The notes beneath the pieces are model-generated. The model had not been told where the DNA came from, searched no databases, and worked only from the letters and a program-made list of their open reading frames with translations. From positions 1 through 64,000 of the forward strand of contig JAIXWG010000028.1 in the NCBI GenBank assembly GCA_027482245.1: 64,000 nucleotides of DNA, read 5' to 3'. Source of the stretch: Acetobacteraceae bacterium. GTDB taxonomy: Bacteria > Pseudomonadota > Alphaproteobacteria > Acetobacterales > Acetobacteraceae. The position numbers were made by a program, and so were the translations under genes. Shown here piece after piece: positions 32,555 to 40,614 of this stretch (position 1 is its first letter; each line of letters opens with the position of its first letter).

Positions 32555-33526
32555 ATGCCCTTCCCCCGCCGCTCCCTGCTCGCCGCCGGGCTGGTCGCGC
32601 CCTTCGCGGCGCAGGCCCAGACCACCCCCGCCGCACCTGTCGCCATGCCGGAGCGTGGCCGCCGCGCCTGGTCGCAGCAGATCCCGACTCTCCGCATCGG
32701 CGTGCTGGGGGGCGAGAACGAGGCCGACCGCATCGGCCGCTATGGTGGCTATGCGCGCCTCATCGAGGAGACCTTCGGAATCCCCGTCCGCCTGTTCCAG
32801 GCCAGCGACTATGGCGGCGTCGTGCAGGCCTTCGCCGGCCGGCACATCGAAATCGCGAGCATGTCGCCCGCCGCCTATGCCGCGTCCTGGATGGAATCGA
32901 ACGGCAATGTCGAGCCCATCCTGAAGACGCAGGAAGCGGACGGCAGCACCAGCTACGTCGCGGTGATGTACACCCGCGCCGATAGCGGCATCACGAGCCT
33001 GGAGCAGATGCGCGGCCGTTCCATGGCCTGGGCCGATCCCAACAGCGCCAGCGGCTTCCTGATCCCCCGCGCTGCGCTGCGCCAGGCCGGCGTGAACCCG
33101 GAGACCTTCTTCGGCCGCACCGGCTTCGCCGGCGGGCATGAACAGGCGATCGTCGCCGTCATGGGCCGGCAATTCGATGCCGGCGTCACCTGGGCATCCG
33201 GCGTCGGCAATGCGGAGGATGGCTTCAACCGCGGCATGCTGCGCGCCACGGCGGAGAAGGGCATGCTCAACATGCGCGACGTCCGCATCATCTGGCGCAG
33301 CGGCCCGATCGAGAACGGCCCCATCGTCGTCCGCCGCGACCTGCCGCAATCCTTCAAGGACGACATGGTCGCCTTCCACCTGGCGCTGCCGAGTGCCGCG
33401 CCCGAGATCCACCGTGCGGTTGAACGCGGCAACGTCATAGGCTGGGTGCCGGCGCGGCACGAGGAATACGAGCTGTTTCTGCAGATGCGCCGCGACGAGG
33501 CCGCGGAACGCCGCCGCCGAAACTAG
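32555..33526 (+). CDS. PhnD-type phosphate/phosphonate ABC transporter substrate-binding protein
   Basis: The 323-residue secreted protein has a leader with paired Arg (MPFPRRSLLAAGLVAPFAAQAQ region). The mature part starts LRIGVLGGENEADRIGRYGG. The PhnD-family core YGGVVQAFAGRHIEIASMSP is near residue 87, and MAWADPNSASGFLIPRAALR (about 160) contains the oxyanion-binding Ser-Ala-Ser turn. ATG 32555 gives the best signal peptide; ATG 32516 is an alternative. It lacks PhnC/PhnE partners. It lies 86 bases after the cyclic amidohydrolase, so it may have been recruited for another anionic ligand (inference). Confidence 0.82.
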   Translation: MPFPRRSLLAAGLVAPFAAQAQTTPAAPVAMPERGRRAWSQQIPTLRIGVLGGENEADRIGRYGGYARLIEETFGIPVRLFQASDYGGVVQAFAGRHIEIASMSPAAYAASWMESNGNVEPILKTQEADGSTSYVAVMYTRADSGITSLEQMRGRSMAWADPNSASGFLIPRAALRQAGVNPETFFGRTGFAGGHEQAIVAVMGRQFDAGVTWASGVGNAEDGFNRGMLRATAEKGMLNMRDVRIIWRSGPIENGPIVVRRDLPQSFKDDMVAFHLALPSAAPEIHRAVERGNVIGWVPARHEEYELFLQMRRDEAAERRRRN

Positions 33527-33603
33527 CCAGCTACGGCCGAAGAAGGGCCGCAGGCTGATCTAATGCAGGATGTTCCGCTGCTTCCAGCCTGGATGTTACC
33601 GCC

Positions 33604-34188
33604 ATGAGTAGCGTTTGGAACTCCCTCGAGATTTGCAAGCTCGTCGCATCGGCTTCAACGCCCGTTGCACTGGTGGCGGTTGGCTGGTGGATCAAAAAGC
33701 GAGAGCAGATCAACGGCGGATTGGTCAGCAAGCGGATTGCGATCTATGACGACGTCGTGCCGCTTGCGAACGATATCTATTGTTTCTTTCTGGGTGTCGG
33801 CCACTGGGCGGAACTCGATCCAAGCGCAGTTATCCAGCGAAAACGCAAAATCGACCAGACAATGCACCGGTACAAGTTCTTTTGGTCCGATGCCTGCTCG
33901 CAGCACTACGTCAGCTTTATGAAGACGTGCTTTGCCGAGTTTCAGGGCGCTGGTGCCCCGGCCAAATTGCGGCTCGATGTCAGCTTTCTGCAATCCCAAC
34001 TAGGGCCGAAGTGGAAGGAAGAGTGGACGGCGTTCGTCGCAGTTTCGCGGCCTCCCTCATCGTCTGAGGTACGAACCGCGTATGACGCTTGGATCCGGTG
34101 CCTTGCGATCGAAGTGGGCGCCGCACCGAAGCTTTCGGCAAGACGCCCACGATCCTTCAGACTTGCCGCGCCATGGAGGCGCGGGTAA
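33604..34188 (+). CDS. Hypothetical membrane-anchored protein of atypically low GC
   Basis: The 194-residue protein has one N-terminal hydrophobic segment (about residues 14-30, STPVALVAVGWWI) followed by KKRE, so it is probably membrane-anchored with a cytoplasmic domain rich in Trp, Tyr and Phe. GC is near 55%, far below the neighbouring about 70%, and codons such as TTT, ATT, TCG and AAA are common. I recognise no family. The C-terminal 20 residues become Arg-rich and GC-rich, suggesting that the original stop was lost and the frame read into resident DNA. It converges on the Bug gene and is a candidate recent transfer. Confidence 0.6.
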   Translation: MSSVWNSLEICKLVASASTPVALVAVGWWIKKREQINGGLVSKRIAIYDDVVPLANDIYCFFLGVGHWAELDPSAVIQRKRKIDQTMHRYKFFWSDACSQHYVSFMKTCFAEFQGAGAPAKLRLDVSFLQSQLGPKWKEEWTAFVAVSRPPSSSEVRTAYDAWIRCLAIEVGAAPKLSARRPRSFRLAAPWRRG

Positions 34189-34200
34189 CGGCGTACTGCC

Positions 34201-35196
34201 TCAGTCCACCGTCGCCCGCGCATCGCGCACCACCTGCGCCCAGCGCGCCACGTCACGCTCCTGCACCGCACGGAACTCCGCGGGGGTGCGGACCGTGGGC
34301 GGGTCGATACCCTGGGTGTCGATCAGCCAGCGGCGGAATTCCGGCTCCTCGATGATCTTCACGATCTCCTCGTTGAGGCGCCGCGTGATCGCCTCCGGCA
34401 GGCCGGGCGGGCCGAAGACGCCGTACCAGGTCGTGCTCTCGAAATCCGGCAGGCCACAGGCCTCCGCCACCGTCGGCACATCCGGCAGCGCCGCGATGCG
34501 CGCCCGCGTCGTCACCGCCAGGCCGCGCACCGCGCCCTGCTGGATCATGCCGATCGCCGGGCCGACCTGGTTGAAGAAGTAGTCGGTCTGCCCGCCCAGC
34601 AGCGACGTCACCGCCCCCGGCTGCCCGGGGAAGGGCACATGCACGACATCGATCCCGGCCCGCGCGGCGAAGAGCGCGCCGGCCAGGTGGGTGGAGGCGC
34701 CATTGCCCGTGCTCGGGTAGTTCAGCGCCCCCGGCCGCGCCTTCGCATCCGCGATCACGTCCTGGCACGTCCGGTAGTTCGGCCGGCGCTCGATGCTGGT
34801 CGTCATGATGTTCGGCACGTCGCCGAGATGCGCGATCGGCGTGAAGTCCGTGATGACGTTGAAGGGCAGCCGCCGGTAGAGCGTCTGGTTGATGGCATGG
34901 GTGCCGGCGGTCCCGAACAGGATCAGGTAGCCATCCGGCCGCGCCTTGGCGACGACGTCGGAGGCGATGTTACCCCCCGCCCCCACCCGGTTGTTCACCA
35001 CCACCGGCTGGCCAAGCGCGCGGCTCAGCGGCCCGGCCAGGCGGCGCTGGTAGATGTCCACGCCCGACCCGTTCGGGAAGCCGGCCAGGAACTCGATCGG
35101 CCGGTTGGGCCAAGGCGCTTCCTGGGCCAGGGCCGGGGCCGCGGCGCCCCCCAGCAGCGCGAGGAGGGGGGCAAGCAGGCGACGACTGATGCTCAT
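34201..35196 (-). CDS. Bug/TctC-type tripartite tricarboxylate transporter substrate-binding protein
   Basis: The 331-residue periplasmic protein has a Sec signal (cleavage near ALAQE, about residue 25) and the Bug-family start APWPNRPIEFLAGFPNGSG. Next come VVVNNRVGAGGNIASDVVAK (about 74-93), GTAGTHAINQTLY and the loop LNYPSTGNGASTHLAGALF. These proteins bind carboxylates or amides and are very abundant in soil proteobacteria, often without nearby TctA/TctB membrane genes, as here. It follows the RTX gene by 23 bases in the same direction. Confidence 0.9.
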   Translation of the reverse strand: MSISRRLLAPLLALLGGAAAPALAQEAPWPNRPIEFLAGFPNGSGVDIYQRRLAGPLSRALGQPVVVNNRVGAGGNIASDVVAKARPDGYLILFGTAGTHAINQTLYRRLPFNVITDFTPIAHLGDVPNIMTTSIERRPNYRTCQDVIADAKARPGALNYPSTGNGASTHLAGALFAARAGIDVVHVPFPGQPGAVTSLLGGQTDYFFNQVGPAIGMIQQGAVRGLAVTTRARIAALPDVPTVAEACGLPDFESTTWYGVFGPPGLPEAITRRLNEEIVKIIEEPEFRRWLIDTQGIDPPTVRTPAEFRAVQERDVARWAQVVRDARATVD

Positions 35197-35219
35197 GGTG
35201 GCTCCCGGCCCGAGGCGCC

Positions 35220-36401
35220 TCAGGCGATGATCTCAAAATCCGCGGCCGTCAGGGCGGGGATCCCGACGAACTGGGCAACGATGACGGAGGGGTAGGCCTT
35301 CCCGGTGCCATCGGCATCGTACCACAGGAAACCGCGGTCGGTTTCATAGATGAACCGGACAGCGGCGTCGGGCGCAACCCCCGTGGCGTTGGCCGCGAAG
35401 GCGGCAGCTGGCAGCGCGCCGGGCGCGAGGCCGCCGCCGAAGACGCTGGCGTCGATCACGATGCGGTCCAGGCCCGCCTCGAAATCCAGGATGCGGTCGA
35501 TGATAACGGGTTCGGGGAAAGTGCGCGTTTCCCCGAAGGAAAGCTCGAAGACATCTGCCCCCGCGCCGCCACTCATCGTGTCCCGACCCAGCCCGCCTAC
35601 CAGCGTGTCGGCGCCGGCACCCCCGGTGAGACGATCCGCACCTGCGCCGCCCTCGAGCCGGTCATCGCCGGCCCCGCCGAAGAGCTGGTCGCGATCATCC
35701 CCGCCGAGCAGCCCATCATTCCCCGCCCCGCCCGAAAGCGTGTCCTGCCCCTGTGCGCCCACCAGCGTATCGGCGCCGCCCGCCCCGAACAGATTGTCCG
35801 CCCGCGTGCTGCCCATGATCAGCTCCGCGCGACGATCCCCGGTGGCATCGATGCCCGGGACCGTGGAACCGGCCGTGCTGCCGACCCGGAACACCTCCTC
35901 GATCCCGCGCGGCACGCTGCCGGGCAGGTCGAGCCAGGCCGCGTCGCCCGGGTTCGCCTGCAGCATATAGGCCCAGTGGGTGAGCCCCACCGCGGCGGTG
36001 CCGGACGACATCTGCATCAGGAAGGATGGCGCCCCCGCCACCGTCGTCAGCGTGCCGGTGCCGATCGTCAGCGGCGGCGCCTCGACGCCACTCGCCCCGA
36101 ATTGGAGGCCGCCCTCCACGGCGAAGGAAAGGGAAACGCCGCCCTCGGGGGTGACGGAGCCGGCGATGGTCGAATAGCTCCACACGCCGCCGATATTGGT
36201 CGCCGCCTGGCCGAACAGGTAGCCGCCCGCCGCCACGGTGAAGTGCCAGACCGTCTGGTCCTGCACGGTGCTGACCACCGGCCCGGATGGCCCGTTCACC
36301 ACGAGGATGGCGGCCAGGTTCGGCGCCGGGCAGTACCAGTAGGTGTCGGCCAGCCAGGTCATCCCGTCGCTGCCGGGGATGTCGCTGTCGCGGATGGGCA
36401 T
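35220..36401 (-). CDS. RTX (hemolysin-type calcium-binding repeat) protein, probably type I secreted
   Basis: The 393-residue protein has an unknown N-terminal domain (1-195), about nine RTX nonapeptide repeats (about 198-290; units such as GGAGDDRLE and GGAGADTLV) and a C-terminal domain ending YDADGTGKAYPSVIVAQFVG then LTAADFEII. That last part is typical of uncleaved C-terminal signals of type I secretion substrates. The repeats bind Ca2+ outside the cell. There is no N-terminal signal peptide. The N-terminal domain contains WYCPAPNLAAILVVNG and no recognisable enzyme motif. No HlyB/HlyD-type exporter is in the window. Confidence 0.85.
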   Translation of the reverse strand: MPIRDSDIPGSDGMTWLADTYWYCPAPNLAAILVVNGPSGPVVSTVQDQTVWHFTVAAGGYLFGQAATNIGGVWSYSTIAGSVTPEGGVSLSFAVEGGLQFGASGVEAPPLTIGTGTLTTVAGAPSFLMQMSSGTAAVGLTHWAYMLQANPGDAAWLDLPGSVPRGIEEVFRVGSTAGSTVPGIDATGDRRAELIMGSTRADNLFGAGGADTLVGAQGQDTLSGGAGNDGLLGGDDRDQLFGGAGDDRLEGGAGADRLTGGAGADTLVGGLGRDTMSGGAGADVFELSFGETRTFPEPVIIDRILDFEAGLDRIVIDASVFGGGLAPGALPAAAFAANATGVAPDAAVRFIYETDRGFLWYDADGTGKAYPSVIVAQFVGIPALTAADFEIIA

Positions 36402-36508
36402 CGCTTGCTCCTGTTCAGCCAGGGCAGCGGATGGCGATGGTTAATCCTTGTCAACTCGCAACGGCGTGTGGCTTGCCTGGCCGGACCGGCCGCGCGACCC
36501 TTCCGCCC

Positions 36509-37249
36509 ATGACAGGCCCTTCCCCCACGCCCCGCATCGCCCGCGGCGGCAAATCCGTCTATGGCGCGCCGCTCGGCATCCTGATGCTGGAAGCGCGCTT
36601 TCCCCGCATCCCCGGCGACATGGGCAACGGCACCACCTGGCCCTTCCCGGTGCTGTTCCGCGTGGTGCGCGGCGCCAGCCCGGAACGGGTGGTGCTGAAC
36701 GGCGCCCCCGGCCTGCTGCCCGCCTTCATCGAGGCGGCGCGGGACCTGGTGGACCTGGGCGCGGAGGCCATCACCACCAATTGCGGCTTCCTGTCGCTGT
36801 TCCAGCGGGAGCTGGCGGCCGCCGTGCAGGTCCCGGTCGCGACATCCTCCCTCATGCAGGTGCCCTGGGTGCAGGCGACGCTGCCGCCGGGCAAGCGCGT
36901 CGGCGTCATCACCGTGAACAAGTCATCCCTGACGCCCGCGCATCTGGAAGCCGCGGGGGTGCCGCTGGACACGCCGCTGCAGGGGACGGAGGACGGGCGG
37001 GAATTCTTCCGCGTGCTCATCCAGTCGGCCAAGGTGGACATGGATGTGGCGCTGGCGGAGCAGGACATCCTGGATGCCGGCCGCGCCCTGGTGGCCCGCC
37101 ATCCGGAGGTCGGCGCCATTGTGCTGGAATGCACGAACATGCCGCCCTACGCGGCGGCGCTGCAGGCGGAAATCGGCCTGCCGGTCTACGACATCTACAC
37201 GATGATCAACTGGTTCCACGGCGGGCTGAGGCCGCGCCGCTTCGGCTGA
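36509..37249 (+). CDS. Aspartate/glutamate racemase-like protein
   Basis: The 246-residue cytoplasmic protein fits the Asp/Glu/hydantoin racemase superfamily. Two conserved Cys are in the expected places: ITTNCGFLSLFQ (about residue 91) and LECTNMPPYA (about residue 210). Between them VPVATSSLMQVPW and KRVGVITVNKSSL form the two Rossmann-like halves. Relatives include aspartate racemase, arylmalonate decarboxylase and hydantoin racemase. ATG 36509 matches the start of the conserved fold. It is monocistronic and converges on the next gene two bases after its stop. Confidence 0.75.
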   Translation: MTGPSPTPRIARGGKSVYGAPLGILMLEARFPRIPGDMGNGTTWPFPVLFRVVRGASPERVVLNGAPGLLPAFIEAARDLVDLGAEAITTNCGFLSLFQRELAAAVQVPVATSSLMQVPWVQATLPPGKRVGVITVNKSSLTPAHLEAAGVPLDTPLQGTEDGREFFRVLIQSAKVDMDVALAEQDILDAGRALVARHPEVGAIVLECTNMPPYAAALQAEIGLPVYDIYTMINWFHGGLRPRRFG

Positions 37250-37250
37250 C

Positions 37251-37652
37251 TCAGCGTTCCGTCTGCTGCCGGAGGAGCGAGGCGAGGCGCTCCACCTCCG
37301 TCTGCGGATCGGCATCGGTGATGGGCGGCGGCTCCGGCTGGTCTCCCTCCCGCGGGTCGGGGCTGGAGGCTTCGCCGGGCTGATCCAGCACCCGCATCAC
37401 CTGTTCCCGCAGCACCGCGAGTTCGCCGGCCTCCCGCGCCCGTTCCACGGCGATGGCGACGATGCCGGCCACGGCGCGGGCCAGGACCAGGGTCGGCGTC
37501 TCCGCCGGCGTGGTGGCCGGGGCGGGGTTCCAGCCATCCGGGGTTGCGATGTCGCGCCAGCGCAGCGCGCCGAAGGTGTCCTGGCGGCGTGCCGCGCGCA
37601 GGGCGGGTCCGATGCCGCTGCCGGCGGAGCCGGGGAATGGCGTCACGTTCAT
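37251..37652 (-). CDS. Hypothetical protein with a predicted coiled coil (133 residues)
   Basis: ATG 37652 follows GAAGGGAAC. After an N-terminal low-complexity part (MNVTPFPGSAGSGIGPALR), residues 50-85 are helical (LARAVAGIVAIAVERAREAG) and the end (VERLASLLRQQTER) predicts another helix, joined by a Pro-rich acidic stretch (EPPPITDADPQ). No signal peptide or known domain is visible. The upstream region holds two palindromes (CCGGGGCAGCCCCGG and CGGAACGTTCCG). Function unknown. Confidence 0.55.
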   Translation of the reverse strand: MNVTPFPGSAGSGIGPALRAARRQDTFGALRWRDIATPDGWNPAPATTPAETPTLVLARAVAGIVAIAVERAREAGELAVLREQVMRVLDQPGEASSPDPREGDQPEPPPITDADPQTEVERLASLLRQQTER

Positions 37653-37700
37653 CGCGGGTTCCCTTCGGGTTTTTCCCGGACCGGGGCAGCCCCGGAGTCC

Positions 37701-37712
37701 CGGAACGTTCCG
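37701..37712. promoter_or_regulatory. Perfect palindrome CGGAACGTTCCG upstream of the 133-residue gene
   Basis: A 12-bp perfect inverted repeat lies 49 bases before the ATG at 37652. Flanking GTCC and GGAC extend it with a one-base bulge. A second hairpin (37681-37695) is nearer the start. It could be an operator or a 5' UTR structure. Confidence 0.35.
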
Positions 37713-37851
37713 AGGACCGACGGCAGATTTGCGCCGCATTGGTAAAGCGATCGTAAAGAAAAACGGGACACAACGGCGACGAATCGCGAAAGTGGTTAAC
37801 GCGCCGCAAATTGACGGGATCGGCACAACCGATCGTTGCCCCGCGGCCACG

Positions 37852-37884
37852 AAAAACCCCGGCCGCCTGGGGCGACCGGGGTTT
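37852..37884 (-). terminator. Rho-independent terminator of the cold-shock gene
   Basis: On the minus strand AAACCCCGG-T-CGCC pairs with GGCG-G-CCGGGGTTT around CCA, followed by a run of T. It lies 27 bases after the stop at 37911. Confidence 0.85.
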
Positions 37885-37910
37885 CCATCATCCGCGCCGA
37901 GGGGCGGGGA

Positions 37911-38603
37911 TTATTCCTTCAGGTTGACCGCCTGGCGGCCGCGCTGGCCGTCACGAACGTCCAGGTTCACCTTCTCACCCTGCTGCACATCGGCCTTGCC
38001 GGCGCGCTGCAGGACGGAGGAGTGCAGGAACACGTCCTGGCCGCCATCGTCCGGGGTCACGAAGCCGAAGCCGCGCACCTGGTCGAACCACTTCACCGTG
38101 CCGCCGACGGCATAGGTCGGGCCGCCTTCGTCGCGGCCGGAATCGCGACGCGGGGGCCGATCGCCGAAGCCGCCGCCGCGCGGGGCGCCGAAGCCGCCAC
38201 CACCGCCGCCGAAGCCGCCGCCGCCACCGAAGCCGCCGCCGCCACCGAAGTCACGGCGCGGGGGACGGTCGCCGAAGCCGCCACCACCGCCGCCGAAATC
38301 ACGGCGCGGGGGACGGTCGCCGAAGCCGCCCGGACGGGCCGGACGGTCGCCGCCACCGGCACCCTTGGTGACGGAGTAGATGCGCGTGACCAGGCGACGA
38401 CCCTGACGGTCCGTGCCGATCTCACACGTCAACTTGTCACCGGTGTCCGGCGGTTCGATGCCCGCCTCGGTCAGCGCCGAGGCGTGGAAGAAGACGTCCT
38501 GCCCATCGGGACCGAGGACGAAGCCGAAGCCCTTGCGGGCGTTGTACCACTTCACTTCGGCTTCGACGGACCCGGCGCCGCCCTGTTCGTTGTCGGGAAA
38601 CAC
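37911..38603 (-). CDS. Double cold-shock-domain protein with a Gly-rich Arg-containing linker
   Basis: About 230 residues from a GTG at 38603 with two complete cold-shock domains. CSD1 (about 12-78) carries RNP motifs KGFGFV and DVFFHAS; CSD2 (about 166-228) carries RGFGFV and DVFLHSS. Between them, residues 85-162 are a low-complexity linker with three copies of FGDRPPRRD separated by poly-Gly/Phe runs. CSDs bind single-stranded RNA or DNA and melt mRNA structure. The start is uncertain, since no in-frame ATG exists upstream of CSD1. A good promoter (38695-38722) leaves an 85-90-base 5' UTR ahead of 38603, and a strong terminator follows. Confidence 0.85.
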   Translation of the reverse strand: MFPDNEQGGAGSVEAEVKWYNARKGFGFVLGPDGQDVFFHASALTEAGIEPPDTGDKLTCEIGTDRQGRRLVTRIYSVTKGAGGGDRPARPGGFGDRPPRRDFGGGGGGFGDRPPRRDFGGGGGFGGGGGFGGGGGGFGAPRGGGFGDRPPRRDSGRDEGGPTYAVGGTVKWFDQVRGFGFVTPDDGGQDVFLHSSVLQRAGKADVQQGEKVNLDVRDGQRGRQAVNLKE

Positions 38604-38694
38604 GATGTTATGCGATCCGTACTTGTGGACACGACCCGACACGATGCAGGGCCGCCACCATGCAAGATGGCACCCCGGCGCAAGGAAAACCAGC

Positions 38695-38722
38695 AAAATT
38701 GCGGGAGGGAACGCTTTGTCAA
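38695..38722 (-). promoter_or_regulatory. Probable sigma70-type promoter of the cold-shock gene
   Basis: TTGACA (38717-38722), a perfect -35, lies 16 bases from AATTTT (38695-38700), a moderate -10. The -35 overlaps the stop codon of the upstream flavoprotein gene. Transcription would start near 38688 and give an 85-base leader before GTG 38603, consistent with long leaders of cold-shock mRNAs. Confidence 0.5.
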
Positions 38723-40014
38723 GAGAATCGAGCGGGGCGGAAGGCCTCCACGGGCATTTCAGGTTGCCGCCCCGCCAGAAGCGCCATCACCAGCCGCGCC
38801 GTCCGAGGCGCCGCCACCAGCCCCACATGCCCGTGCCCGAAGGCCAGCAGCACGTCCGGCGATGACCCGGACGGCCCGATGCAGGGAAGCCCATCCGGCA
38901 TCGAAGGCCGGTGCCCCATCCAGACCTTGACCCGATCCGCCGGCAGGTCGCGCGGCAGACCCGGGAAGCTGCGCAGCAGGTGGTCGCGCAGGATCTCGGC
39001 CCGCTTCCAGTTCGGCGCCGCCTCCAGCCCCGCGATCTCCACCTGCCCCGCGCAGCGCAGGCCCCTGTCCGTCCAGGTGACGGACATCTTGCCGTCATAG
39101 GGCATCAGCGGCGTCCGCGGCCCGACACCAGGGTCCACCACCATGGCGTGGTAGCCGCGCTCCGTCTCCAGCGGCACGCGGGACCCGGCCGCGGCGGCGA
39201 GCCTTTTCGAGTAGGCGCCCGCGCAGATGACCGCCTTGTCGCAGGCGATCTCGCCTTCCCCGGTCTCGACCGCCATCAGGCGACCGCCCTCGATCCGGAA
39301 ACCGGTCGCGGCCTGGCGGCGCAGTTCCGCCCCCTCCGCCCGCGCCTGCGCGACGAGCGCGGCGACATAGGTGCCGGGATCGCGGCAATGGCCGCCTTCC
39401 TCCACCAGGGCCGCGAAGGTGTAGCGGCGGTCCAGGTCAGGCTCCCGCTGCCGCATCTCGTCGGCGCCGAGTTCCAGCCACTCGATCCCCACCTTCTTCC
39501 GGATGCGCCAGGCCATCGCCTCGCTCTCGAACTGCGCCCGGTTCTCATAGATATAGGCAAGGCCGCGGCGCTCGATCAGGTGCGCGACGCCAGCCTCCTC
39601 CGCCAGCGCCTTGTGCAGCGCCGGTGCATCGACCAGCAAAGGCCGCAGCGCCCGCGCCGTCGCCTCCACCTTCGCCTCCGTCCATCCGGCCCAGAGGTAG
39701 CGCACCAGCCAGGGCAGCACGCGCGGCAGGTAGGACCAGCGGATGGCGAGCGGCCCGAGAGGGTCCGCCAGGAATTTCGGCACCTTCTTCCACAGGCCCG
39801 GCGATGACGGCGGGATCACCGACATCGGGCTCAGCCAGCAGCCATTCCCGTAGCTCGCCGCCTGCTCGCCCCCGGGCTCCCCGGGTTCCAGGATGGTCAC
39901 CCGGAATCCCTCCCGCAGCGCCGCCAGCGCCGTCGCGGCACCCACGATCCCGGCGCCGATCACCACCAGGTGCGGGCCGCCGCCCGGCACCACCTGCATC
40001 TCTGCCGCGCTCAT
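38719..40014 (-). CDS. DadA-like FAD-dependent amino-acid dehydrogenase/oxidase
   Basis: The 431-residue flavoprotein has the DAO FAD fold HLVVIGAGIVGAATALAALR (about 15-34), TILEPGEPGGEQAASYGNG (about 41-59) and the C-terminal GHGHVGLVAAPRTARLVMAL. ASYGNGCWLSPMSVIP and the PxxPGLWKKVPKFL stretch are typical of D-amino-acid dehydrogenase DadA relatives. It would deaminate a D-amino acid or related amine, probably at the membrane face. ATG 40014 overlaps the stop of the AtzH/HpxZ-like gene (ATGA), so the two form an operon. Confidence 0.88.
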   Translation of the reverse strand: MSAAEMQVVPGGGPHLVVIGAGIVGAATALAALREGFRVTILEPGEPGGEQAASYGNGCWLSPMSVIPPSSPGLWKKVPKFLADPLGPLAIRWSYLPRVLPWLVRYLWAGWTEAKVEATARALRPLLVDAPALHKALAEEAGVAHLIERRGLAYIYENRAQFESEAMAWRIRKKVGIEWLELGADEMRQREPDLDRRYTFAALVEEGGHCRDPGTYVAALVAQARAEGAELRRQAATGFRIEGGRLMAVETGEGEIACDKAVICAGAYSKRLAAAAGSRVPLETERGYHAMVVDPGVGPRTPLMPYDGKMSVTWTDRGLRCAGQVEIAGLEAAPNWKRAEILRDHLLRSFPGLPRDLPADRVKVWMGHRPSMPDGLPCIGPSGSSPDVLLAFGHGHVGLVAAPRTARLVMALLAGRQPEMPVEAFRPARFS

Positions 40015-40418
40015 GCCGGCTTCTCCTGCCGGCCGGGATCGACGCCGGCGAGCAACGACACATGGGCGGACACCACCCGCCATCCCTCCCCCGGGATGCG
40101 GGCCACGATCTTGGTCTCCCGGCCGATCAGCCCCGTGCCGACACGCTCATATTCCAGATGTGTCGCCGCGACGTCGGGCCCGAAGGCCGTGATCTGCACC
40201 CTCTTCTGCACCCGCTGGGCATAGGCCTTCACGCTGGCGCGGAAGGCACGGATGGCGTCGTGGCCATAGAGGATCTCCGTGATCCCGAAGCGCACCGTCC
40301 GCGGATCGGCCCAGAAGATGGCGTCCAGCTCCTCCGTCCGGTTGGCCATCAGCGCCGCCTCGTAGCGGTCGAAGACGGCCCTCGCCTCCGCGATCACCGC
40401 CGGGTCGTCGATCCGCAC
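40011..40418 (-). CDS. AtzH/HpxZ-like (SnoaL-fold) protein
   Basis: The 135-residue protein matches the AtzH-like family: DDPAVIAEARAVFDRYEAAL (about 4-23), AIFWADPRTVRFGITEILYG (about 34-53) and IRAFRASVKAY. Members such as HpxZ occur in oxalurate and ureide catabolism beside amidases; their reaction is poorly defined. The start is GTG 40418, chosen because AGGGGAGAG lies 6-7 bases upstream; a nearby ATG is out of frame. It is coupled to the DadA-like gene. No amidase is adjacent here, which differs from the known hpx context. Confidence 0.8.
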   Translation of the reverse strand: MRIDDPAVIAEARAVFDRYEAALMANRTEELDAIFWADPRTVRFGITEILYGHDAIRAFRASVKAYAQRVQKRVQITAFGPDVAATHLEYERVGTGLIGRETKIVARIPGEGWRVVSAHVSLLAGVDPGRQEKPA

Positions 40419-40524
40419 GCCATGCTCTCCCCTGTCGTGGCCGCCCCAGCCTGCCCCCACCCGTCCCCGCTGCAAAGAGACTGCGGAATGGCATGCAGAA
40501 TCCGCTTCACTGGAACGTGAGAAA

Positions 40525-40538
40525 TATCGTACACAATA
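40525..40538. promoter_or_regulatory. AT-rich imperfect palindrome in the divergent promoter region
   Basis: TATCGTACACAATA matches its reverse complement at 10 of 14 positions. It is in an AT-rich patch (about 40520-40540), unusual in this GC-rich gap between the AtzH-like gene and the GH1 gene. The GTACAC core resembles GntR-family (FCD) operators. No regulator gene is adjacent. Confidence 0.3.
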
Positions 40539-40614
40539 GTCCGTGACCGGGTGGACCCCGGCGCCAGCCTGCCAAGCCCCCTTCCATCGGCTTCCCGCGA
40601 ACGGACCCCGGCCC

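Noticed and set aside
35580-35830. Short direct repeats that could suggest a CRISPR-like or minisatellite array
   Set aside because: They encode in-frame RTX nonapeptides of the secreted protein. There are no spacers of constant length.
38150-38340. Tandem DNA repeats that could be a mobile element
   Set aside because: They are the coding repeats of the Gly/Arg-rich linker of the cold-shock protein.
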